Source of the DNA: Corallochytrium limacisporum
Taxonomy: Eukaryota > Opisthokonta
Assembly: GCA_002811645.1 (NCBI GenBank)
Contig: PDIP01000098.1
Location: 49,658 to 84,986 of the forward strand
Reading direction: 5' to 3'
DNA: 35,329 nucleotides
Part shown: positions 26,960 to 34,624 of the stretch, one piece after another
How positions within the stretch are numbered: the first letter of the stretch is position 1
How the letters are laid out: each line of letters opens with the position of its first letter
The notes under the pieces: model-generated
Told to the model about the DNA's origin: nothing
Seen by the model: only the letters and a program-made list of their open reading frames with translations
Databases searched by the model: none
Program-made: the position numbers and the translations under genes

Positions 26960-28570
26960 ATGTTAGGTAGATCTTTTAGTTTGAGCCGTGTTGGTGGAAA
27001 TCGCGTCCCCAATTATACGGCCGCTGTCTGCCGGGCATATTGTAAAGATCACAAAGGCTCTGGTCAGGATACGGGGAAGTTGGTGTACGGAATGGTGGTC
27101 GCGAAACCAAAGCAAAAATATGAGGTGCAGCCACGGAACCCGTTCCGAATCAAGAATGAAAAGTTTGTCCAGGCAACAAAGAAACAGACACACAAGAACA
27201 GCCTCAAGATGGGCGGAAACAAACAAAATCTTTCCAAAAAGGGACAGCAAACGCCCGGTCAACACGTTCGGCATGAACTTAGGCAAGCGGATGCTTCCGG
27301 TGACGTCCTGAAGATTGGTATGGAGAACTGGCACTGTGACAGCTGTGGAACGGTAAACACGGACTCCATGAGTCGAAAATGCGGCCATTGCAAGGCCCAA
27401 AGGCCCATGCACCTCGGGAACAAATGTAAATCATGCAAGCAACCCCTTTCTGTAGATTGGACAGGAAGGTGTCCTGCGTGCGGTGTGGATCATCCCCTCA
27501 GCAGGCAGGATTTTCCACACAGAAATTCTTTCTCTGATCTTACAGGACATTTGCCCCGCATGGTGGAGCTGTATGTGGGATTCCAAAAGATTTTAAAGAA
27601 GGCCCAGCAGCATTTGTATCTTATGCCAAACGTACATGATCAAGGCGATTTGGATGACGGGGCGGTTCCTCCAAGTCTCACGGTTAGCAAACAACATGAG
27701 CAACAGAGCCACCGCGCAGAACAAGAGTCAGCACGGGGTGTCTTGACAATGCTGAGACCCTGGGTGTGCTTTAGCTGCGGTATGGTGAACCCCGATGCGG
27801 ATCTGACACCGGAATGCATTGCTTGCGGACAGAATGACAGCGAGCAAGCGGCCTCCTTAGCGGACGTTGATCTGAACAGAATGAATCTTACTATGAACGA
27901 AGATCCTTATGATCCGTATCCAGTGATATGGAGGTGTCCACGGTGCGCAACAGTGCACAGCAAACGGGTCGTGACCAATGAAATTGCTCCTTTGCCTCGG
28001 CACGCTGACGATATCTCCGAAGACTGTACCGAAGTGAGTGTGGTGGAATCCAACGATTCTCTGCTTGCGGAGCAAATGTCACCCATTGCCGAAGCTCCCT
28101 CCGCAGCGTGCTCTATTTGTGATACAGGAGTATCAGTTGGATCATGGATCTGCTTTCAGTGCTGGAATCCGCAACCGGCGCACACCAGCCGATGCCAGTT
28201 CCAGGGCTGCGGCGCCCTACGCTACTTCCGCGGGACACAGTGGATGTGCACGTCGTGCCAGAACATTACGAAGGCACCACAAGCTCAGTGTGACCACTGT
28301 GGATGCGACGCTGAGGCAGTACAAGCTGGGCATGGATGGACCTGTCATCCATGCGGTGCATTTAATTTGGCTTGGGATACCTTCTGCCATCAATGCAGAC
28401 AGTTTCGACCGGACGGATTCGAAGTGCGGGAGCGAGCAAAGTCTAGAGGACGGGCCCAAGCAAAGCGGCCCTTTAATCGCCAATTGTCATCAAAGAATGG
28501 AGAAAGTGATGGCAATGTAGGGGACACAGATGGTGAGAACGGCTTTTCCGGACCACTCTTTGGACGGTGA
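26960..28570 (+). CDS. Multi-RanBP2-type zinc-finger protein, probably mitochondrial
   Basis: A 536-residue protein with repeated W-x-C-x2-C-x3-N-type RanBP2 zinc fingers. Clear copies are at 124-144 (W124, C126, C129, N133, C141, C144), 268-289, 428-447 and 460-479, with a looser one at 396-417. A separate zinc ribbon uses C156, C159, C171 and C174. A further finger appears split: W324-C326-C329 is followed only at C384-C387 by a matching cysteine pair. RanBP2 fingers of this type bind single-stranded RNA (ZRANB2) or occur in organellar RNA-processing proteins. The N-terminus (MLGRSFSLSRVGGNRV...) is basic with no acidic residue before 30, like a mitochondrial presequence. The C-terminus is Arg/Lys- then Gly/Asp-rich. 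RNA binding is inferred from the fingers. Confidence 0.75.
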   Translation: MLGRSFSLSRVGGNRVPNYTAAVCRAYCKDHKGSGQDTGKLVYGMVVAKPKQKYEVQPRNPFRIKNEKFVQATKKQTHKNSLKMGGNKQNLSKKGQQTPGQHVRHELRQADASGDVLKIGMENWHCDSCGTVNTDSMSRKCGHCKAQRPMHLGNKCKSCKQPLSVDWTGRCPACGVDHPLSRQDFPHRNSFSDLTGHLPRMVELYVGFQKILKKAQQHLYLMPNVHDQGDLDDGAVPPSLTVSKQHEQQSHRAEQESARGVLTMLRPWVCFSCGMVNPDADLTPECIACGQNDSEQAASLADVDLNRMNLTMNEDPYDPYPVIWRCPRCATVHSKRVVTNEIAPLPRHADDISEDCTEVSVVESNDSLLAEQMSPIAEAPSAACSICDTGVSVGSWICFQCWNPQPAHTSRCQFQGCGALRYFRGTQWMCTSCQNITKAPQAQCDHCGCDAEAVQAGHGWTCHPCGAFNLAWDTFCHQCRQFRPDGFEVRERAKSRGRAQAKRPFNRQLSSKNGESDGNVGDTDGENGFSGPLFGR

Positions 28571-28922
28571 AGGAGGCGAGTTGGGGATGAAACCACGGAC
28601 ACTAGCGATCAGCCCACTGACCCAACCCCCTCCCGGCTCCCTCCTCTCCCTCCGCCTTCACACCCCTTCCCCCTCCCTGACGTAGGTGGCTTTTTGTTCA
28701 CAACCGCGGGACTGACAGGACCCGCGGAGGTTCCAATTGTTGATCTTGTGTTGGCAAGATTGGGTTCGTTCAATTGCAAGACAAGCCACCATTGGCCATC
28801 TTAAGGTGTTTCACCAAGCTGCTCATGAGACAATCAACGTACAAGTAAAGACCCTCTTTTTTGAGATAAAGAACTAATTCAACAAACCAAGATCTACTTT
28901 AGTTTTGGAAATATTCATTCAG
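28571..28922. promoter_or_regulatory. Intergenic region before PPCDC
   Basis: 352 bases with no gene. A pyrimidine-rich stretch (about 28618-28680, CCCTCC units) is followed by a TGACGTAG element. This resembles the pyrimidine tracts upstream of other genes here and probably marks the PPCDC promoter; it also holds the 3' end of the zinc-finger gene. Confidence 0.45.
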
Positions 28923-29636
28923 ATGACGGATTCAGGAATATCAGCTGCGGCCGCACGGGCCCATGACGTAAAATCTGTGCTAGAGGATGAAGAAGACGGA
29001 AAAAGAGCCCTTCATGTCCTGGTTGCTGTGACTGGTTCTGTGGCCAGCGTGAAACTACCTTTGTTGGTGGATTGCCTCTCTGCGACATTCAATACACGAA
29101 TGCAAGAGCAGCGCAGTACCTTGAGGAATAGATTCCCTAGTGGGATCAAGGTACGAGTCGTCACCACAAGTTCAGCACAGCATTTCTATGATAAAGGCGA
29201 AGTTGAACAGAAAATTGGAGCACCCATTTGGAACGACGAGGACGAATGGTCTATGTGGCAAAGGATGGGTGATCCAGTGCTGCACATTGAGCTGCGTCGG
29301 TGGGCGGACGTGTGCCTCATCGCACCTTTAGATGCGAACACTATGGCAAAGATGGCAAATGGTATGAGCGACAATCTTATCAGTTGCCTCACCCGTTGTT
29401 GGGATTTCACTCTGGCACCGATGATCGTGGCGCCAGCGATGAACACCTTAATGTGGGAGAGTCCGTTCACGGCACAGCATTTGGAGAGGCTGAAGGAAGT
29501 TGGAGCCGATGTAATTCCACCAATATCTAAAACACTGGCCTGCGGTGACACCGGTGTCGGTGCCATGGAACAGGTGGACAAGATAGCCTCCTACGTAATT
29601 GACAAGGCAGAGTCATGGCCTTATCACGGAATGTGA
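28923..29636 (+). CDS. PPCDC: Phosphopantothenoylcysteine decarboxylase
   Basis: A 237-residue flavoprotein of the HFCD family that decarboxylates 4'-phosphopantothenoylcysteine to 4'-phosphopantetheine, the third step of coenzyme A synthesis from pantothenate. Catalytic features are present: H121 in HIELRRWAD, N174 in the PAMNTLMW motif, and C207 in LACGDTGVGAM on the substrate-recognition clamp. The flavin-binding VAVTGSVAS loop is near 34-42. Size is close to human PPCDC. It is a single-domain enzyme, not the fused Hal3 type with extra acidic tail. The frame extends to a TTG at 28905, but ATG 28923 is the first methionine. It converges on CNEP1R1, 103 bases away. Confidence 0.95.
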   Translation: MTDSGISAAAARAHDVKSVLEDEEDGKRALHVLVAVTGSVASVKLPLLVDCLSATFNTRMQEQRSTLRNRFPSGIKVRVVTTSSAQHFYDKGEVEQKIGAPIWNDEDEWSMWQRMGDPVLHIELRRWADVCLIAPLDANTMAKMANGMSDNLISCLTRCWDFTLAPMIVAPAMNTLMWESPFTAQHLERLKEVGADVIPPISKTLACGDTGVGAMEQVDKIASYVIDKAESWPYHGM

Positions 29637-29739
29637 TGAAGTCTACGTTTCTCTATAAATATGCAAGTAACAATGTATATCTGTATCATAGTGACTGTCT
29701 CAAGGTGCAACCGTCTCTAAACAGGAATCGGTGGGGATT

Positions 29740-31101
29740 TCAGAAGTTGCCACCGAGCCGTCCGAGCCGGCGGCTTTGCGTTGGCATCGTCCGACGGTAG
29801 GAGCTTGGTCCATCACCGCCGCGCTGAGGACTGGTGCCTTCACTGTCCACTGTACGGTTCGGTGTGAATTGCGCAGTGTCACCACTGTTGAGCTCAGGGA
29901 CGCTGTTTCGGCCTGCCCGCAGGCCGCGTACGGCAGATGCCCCATCAGTATGGCTCACTGTTGACTCTGGTTCCCCTGCGCTGACCATCTCACTCTCAGC
30001 CGGCTGTAAAGATCCACAGCCGTTGCTTCCATCGTCTGCTCTTCGTGCGTTTCTGTTCGGACTGAGGTCTTTCAAATTGGTCGTGACTGTCGTGATGCGG
30101 GTCAAATGGGCATCACCTGCACGGCGCTGTTGCTGTTTCTGTTGCAAAGCCAAGAACTCACTATCCGAGTCCATCACCATACTACCATCGACGGGCATGC
30201 CAAAAATGCCGCTATGATGCTGTTCACCAACGCTATCTCCGCCGTTGTCGCTAAAGGAAACTTCACCCTCCGACCGGTAGTACTCATAGCCGCGGTATAA
30301 TGGCTGACGGTACGCTGAACCGCGACCACTGCTCATGGCCCCTCTGGTGGGCACAGCACTCGACGGTGTTGGTGAGTCCGTCGTCTTCGGCTGGTCGTGC
30401 CTGCGGTGCCTTAGATTGTAGCGGCTACTTGAGTTCGATCGGCCCGTGTCCACACTGTTTGTGTGCCCATTGGCATTTCCATCGTGGGCAGCCTTTACGG
30501 CCTGCTCGCCGTTCAGAGAGAGGTATACCTCGCTGGTGTCTGGCGATGACACGTAGCCAGGCCGTGACGGTGGCCCGCGATTGCCCATTACTGTCGGTCC
30601 CGACATGTACTGGAGCGGCCGTACGCTTTCATTGCTCATGCCTTGGCCACCCCGAGCGTGGCGTTTGTTCTTTAACACGATGATGTTTCCGTCGTAGTCA
30701 CAGCTCAGGTTGTACGTGGCCAACACACGGCGCATGCGGCGCACGGTTGTTCTGCGGGCTGCGATCTTATCTTCGTAGAAACCCAGGGCCATGAAGAGTA
30801 ACAGTCCCAGTAGACTCATAGGCATTAAACTCTTGCTGCTCAACCATTGTGATTCCTCTTCATCTAGACTACACCACCAGCTCCAGAATGTGTACGCAAA
30901 TAGCAAGAAGACAATCCCCAGAATGATTTGGAAAAAGAATCTAGTATTCTTCAGTCGGCTCAGTTGCGACTTTAATTCTCGTTCAAACACTTCGAGGTCT
31001 GTTTTGCGTCTTGAAGCCAGCATTGGTACCCGGGGATCTGTCTGTGATGTGCTCGGCTGGTTTTGGTTCAGCTCCTGCTGACCAACCCGATTCCCGCGCA
31101 T
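29740..31101 (-). CDS. CNEP1R1: Nuclear envelope phosphatase regulatory subunit (CNEP1R1/Spo7-like) with long tail
   Basis: A 453-residue protein. Residues about 33-165 form a Spo7/TMEM188 domain: DLEVFERELKSQLSRLKN, two membrane helices (54-76 and 92-108), RRTTVRRMRRVLATYNLSCDYDG, and a basic loop. Animal CNEP1R1 is about 125 residues and shares the R-T-V-L-A-x-Y-N-x-S-C-D core. It anchors and activates the CTDNEP1/Nem1 phosphatase that dephosphorylates lipin at the nuclear envelope and ER, steering phosphatidic acid use. The remaining about 290 residues are disordered, with Ser, Gly and Gln-rich parts (LQQKQQQRR) and scattered tyrosines, and are absent from the animal protein. ATG 31101 is the first in frame. 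The catalytic partner is not in this window. Confidence 0.85.
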   Translation of the reverse strand: MRGNRVGQQELNQNQPSTSQTDPRVPMLASRRKTDLEVFERELKSQLSRLKNTRFFFQIILGIVFLLFAYTFWSWWCSLDEEESQWLSSKSLMPMSLLGLLLFMALGFYEDKIAARRTTVRRMRRVLATYNLSCDYDGNIIVLKNKRHARGGQGMSNESVRPLQYMSGPTVMGNRGPPSRPGYVSSPDTSEVYLSLNGEQAVKAAHDGNANGHTNSVDTGRSNSSSRYNLRHRRHDQPKTTDSPTPSSAVPTRGAMSSGRGSAYRQPLYRGYEYYRSEGEVSFSDNGGDSVGEQHHSGIFGMPVDGSMVMDSDSEFLALQQKQQQRRAGDAHLTRITTVTTNLKDLSPNRNARRADDGSNGCGSLQPAESEMVSAGEPESTVSHTDGASAVRGLRAGRNSVPELNSGDTAQFTPNRTVDSEGTSPQRGGDGPSSYRRTMPTQSRRLGRLGGNF

Positions 31102-32063
31102 GGGTGTTCGTAAAATTGGTTAAACCCCTTCGCTAGGTATACTTCTTACCGCGCGGGTTGATTCTTCTGGCGTGTCATTTTGCTAATAAATATTCCCAAT
31201 ATGTTTCTTTCCTTTTTGAACTGCGGAGGTGCTCCTTGAGTACTGCAATGCCCCGTCGCTGTATTACCTTCGTGCACCTGACTCTCGATAAAGATTATGC
31301 TGTTCTGGGCTTTAAATAGCCGGGTCCAACGAGGTACACACGGACCAATTATCCTGTGCTCACAGCATCATATCTTCACGTTCCTCAGGGCACCATACTT
31401 GACAATAAGATGTCACAATGTGCGCATGTAGCCCACTCCAATATCCACAGAAACGAAAAATGCAACAACAGTAATCAGGCACCACCAGTATGACAAAGGA
31501 AATGACGGCTATCAGCCCAGGCACACCCTGCACAACGTTTCGTGAAGGGTCCCCCGGTCCGTACGCGCCTCTTTTCGCGACCCGAACCGGGCGGAGCCGG
31601 CCCTGCCTTCCCTGGAGTTTTGTGTGAAGAAAACACGGGCGCCTCTTGCTTTTAGACTTTTCTTCGCCTTTTCTACGGAGACGCATTAGCTGATAGCCCT
31701 AGGGTTTTGGGAGACCTCAGTGGGGGTTACGAATACCCAAAAGAGAAAGTCCGCTCCCTCCTTGAACCCTCCTTTTCGATTCCCTCAGAGAGGAAATGAG
31801 TAATATTGACCTTCTGGTCAGCAAGGAACACACCACCGCCAACCCTGCCATTTTCTTCGATTTTTCACTCGGTGGAGGAGGGGACCGGTGACACGGCCAC
31901 GGGAGTGACGAGAGAGAGTGTGTGCGCGCGTTGGACATCTGGCACAAACCAAAGAGAATCGGACCTGACAATGGAGTTCTATTGGATGGAATCGCTGCCA
32001 AGGCAATGATGAGAACACACGGACTATGAAGTATGGTTGATGCTAATGTTACATTTATGAGTC
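31102..32063. other. Intergenic region between CNEP1R1 and MTHFR
   Basis: 962 bases without a supported gene. A minus-strand ATG frame at 31360-31686 (108 codons) would encode a basic N-terminus followed by one hydrophobic, Cys-rich helix, but nothing else supports it. Another minus frame at 31717-32001 shows no feature. The part next to 31101 should contain the CNEP1R1 promoter and the part next to 32064 the MTHFR 3' end. Confidence 0.4.
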
Positions 32064-33887
32064 TTATGAAGCAGGTGCGCGGGTACTGCTTTCCTCAAAG
32101 AGGCGGTCAAAGACAGCGAAGAGGTTGCCGTTGATGTAATCGTTGTCAACAACGTTTACCAGATACCACGAATCGCGGATACGGTCAATCATCTTACGAC
32201 TGTGCGTGTCGGGCTCGTAGAGCTTGCTCCAGCGGTTCCACAAGGCAAACGCCTCATCCTTCCAAACCATGAAGCTGACCGGGTCCACCACGGTCGGCTG
32301 AATAATTTCCTTGCCCGGGAACACACCCCATGTGACAGCGGTAGCCGTGCGTTCACTGATATTGGTAATCTCTTCCTGGCCCTTGGCATCGATGGCGTGG
32401 TAAGAGAGATTCGGAAACTCCTTGAGGATCACCAACAGGAGCTCGAACATCTCCTTGCTGATGAAGAACTCCATATAGGCCTTCTGGTACACGTATCCGT
32501 TGGGCCCGCCCCATCCGTAAATGTGGTGATCACTCTTAACGCCGTTGATAGGGGGCTGAGAATTGATGGTCAGGATACCATGGCGATTGATGTTAATCAG
32601 TTGGTCCTTGATGGCCTCGGTCTCAAGATGCAGAGGACCGTCGTCACCATCACTCCACGGTAGGCACTTGACAGTGTTGTCGTTGCTGAGGTACTTGCAG
32701 AAGACATCGTAGACATCTTGCTCGCTCTTCAACTCAGATCCCCACTGAGCCTGCAGATGCTTGTTGTCGGCACACTTGGAATCCAATTGGAAGATGTGGT
32801 AGTCGGTCAGATCGCCGAACGCCGGGGAGTCGGAGTTACCCCAGCGACCGTTGGGGAAGTCATCCCAGTCTTGAGTACGGTTGAGGTAGGACTTTGGACG
32901 GCTGGACCAGAAGATTGGTCGTACATCCTCACTGCTGCGACGGGTGGAAGCAGAAGATCTCCAAGGCAAAGCACGAGGAGTAGAAGTCTCCTTCCACAGA
33001 CCGACGTTCTTAAGAATCTCGCGGGTGGCAATCTCACGGTTGAGAGTGTACATGTGTACGCCCTCAACACCGGCGTCAAGTAGTTCCTTGATCATCTTGG
33101 AAGCAAGCTGCACACCGTAAGCACGCACAGCTTCGTCATTGTCCTTGACGGCCTCAACAGCCTCCACGATTTCGTTGGGAGGGTTCAACTTGCTCAGTTT
33201 GGTCAGATGGCGCAAACTTGCATAGCCCTGAATTGGCAGTACCCCTGGAATGATAGGAACCGTAATGCCCATGTTACGGCAGTCCTCGCGGAACTTCAGG
33301 AAAGTTTCAGTCTCGAAAAAGAGTTGCGTGATGATAAAGTCAGCACCGGCGTCAACTTTCATCTTCAAGTAGCGCAGGTCCTCTTCGTAGCTCACGCAAT
33401 CGGGGTGGCCGTTCGGGTAGCCAGCAGCACAGATGCAGAATTCATTACCGAATTTCTGCTTAACATGTGCAATAAGCTCAGTAGCATAGCTGAAGCCGCC
33501 CTTATGGGCCTTGAACTCCTCTCCGGGAGGCGGATCACCACGAAGGGCAAGGATGTTTTGGATACCACTCTGGCGAGCTTGTTCCATATGCTTTGTAACC
33601 TGCTCTGCGTCAGAGTCAGCACACGTGTAGTGCAGCAAAGTGTCCAGACCGCAATAGTTTATGGCAGTGGAAGCAATGCTCATGGAGCTGGTGCTTTGGG
33701 AGCCAGAGGGGTCACCACCTCCAGCGCCCCATGTAATGTCGATGAAAAGAGGGCGTCCCCGAGCCATACGATCGAAACGGTCCACGAGGTTGATGGCGCC
33801 ATTGGTGGTGCGTGGAGGGAAGAATTCTAGGCTGAAGAAAGGGTCACCAGACTCCTTGGCCGCGTTAATCTTATCAATGATCTTCAT
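32064..33887 (-). CDS. MTHFR: Methylenetetrahydrofolate reductase
   Basis: A 607-residue enzyme that reduces 5,10-methylenetetrahydrofolate to 5-methyltetrahydrofolate using FAD, supplying methyl groups for methionine synthesis. The catalytic TIM barrel (about 1-300) has the active-site E21 in SLEFFPPRT, the FAD-contacting D118 in ALRGDPP, and ITQLFFETETF. A linker with RALPW and then EDVRPIFW and FPNGRWGNS leads into the C-terminal regulatory domain (about 345-600), which in eukaryotes binds S-adenosylmethionine as a feedback inhibitor. The length and two-domain layout match eukaryotic MTHFR. The frame extends to a TTG at 33896; ATG 33887 was chosen as the true start. There is no Ser-rich phosphorylation extension at the N-terminus as in vertebrates. 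Confidence 0.97.
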   Translation of the reverse strand: MKIIDKINAAKESGDPFFSLEFFPPRTTNGAINLVDRFDRMARGRPLFIDITWGAGGGDPSGSQSTSSMSIASTAINYCGLDTLLHYTCADSDAEQVTKHMEQARQSGIQNILALRGDPPPGEEFKAHKGGFSYATELIAHVKQKFGNEFCICAAGYPNGHPDCVSYEEDLRYLKMKVDAGADFIITQLFFETETFLKFREDCRNMGITVPIIPGVLPIQGYASLRHLTKLSKLNPPNEIVEAVEAVKDNDEAVRAYGVQLASKMIKELLDAGVEGVHMYTLNREIATREILKNVGLWKETSTPRALPWRSSASTRRSSEDVRPIFWSSRPKSYLNRTQDWDDFPNGRWGNSDSPAFGDLTDYHIFQLDSKCADNKHLQAQWGSELKSEQDVYDVFCKYLSNDNTVKCLPWSDGDDGPLHLETEAIKDQLININRHGILTINSQPPINGVKSDHHIYGWGGPNGYVYQKAYMEFFISKEMFELLLVILKEFPNLSYHAIDAKGQEEITNISERTATAVTWGVFPGKEIIQPTVVDPVSFMVWKDEAFALWNRWSKLYEPDTHSRKMIDRIRDSWYLVNVVDNDYINGNLFAVFDRLFEESSTRAPAS

Positions 33888-34380
33888 GTTTAACAAAGTG
33901 TATGCCCATTGACCCTTTCAGTAAACAAGCGCAGATTTCATTCAACGTATGGAGTACCAAGAAGACAAACCCGTCTGGTTCTTGGACAACTACAACACAG
34001 GTTGAAGAGAATATTTTTGGTCGTCTCACAGAGACGTTCTAGTTTCACCTCGAACAATGAAACTATAACCAATAAATATGGCTAAAGAAACGGAACAACT
34101 CTCCCATTAGATACTTCTGTTATGCCACTGAAGTAGCTAGGGATCACCCAGTGGATCCCCGTGGCCGTTGTCTGGTAAGGCCATTCGAACAAACCCAGTG
34201 CTTAATGGAAACTACTGCGACAACGACGAATAAACGCACAACTAGCATAAAAATGATCTCATCATTCTTCTTGTCTGGAATTCCGGTAAGTGGTTTCGGG
34301 TCCAAACGCGCGGTTTTCGTTTTGTTGTACTGCGGTCCCGTGGATCCCCAAAGAGTGTGGTCCCCGTGTTGCACCGTGGT

Positions 34381-34396
34381 CCCCCCCCCGGGGGGG
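34381..34396. repeat. C-run/G-run palindromic block upstream of MTHFR
   Basis: Nine C fused to seven G, about 490 bases upstream of the MTHFR ATG. It is followed within 50 bases by CCCCCCA-type repeats (to about 34475). Confidence 0.8.
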
Positions 34397-34609
34397 CCAG
34401 AGCGGGGGGAGGACGACTCCTCCCGCTTCTCCCCCCACCCCCCCACCCCCAATCCCCCACATCCCCCATTTCCTTCGCAGCACTTCTCGTTCAAGGGAAA
34501 CCGTTTCTCATCCCTCTCCTTGTTCAGAGTAAGCCACGCAGGAACACGTAGTACACGTATCTGCTCTGAAGATTTTTGGGGATGGCGGTGCAACAGAGCC
34601 AGGAGAATA

Positions 34610-34624
34610 TAGAGAGAGAGAGAG
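34610..34624. repeat. (GA)n microsatellite
   Basis: About seven AG dinucleotides in noncoding DNA upstream of MTHFR. Confidence 0.8.
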
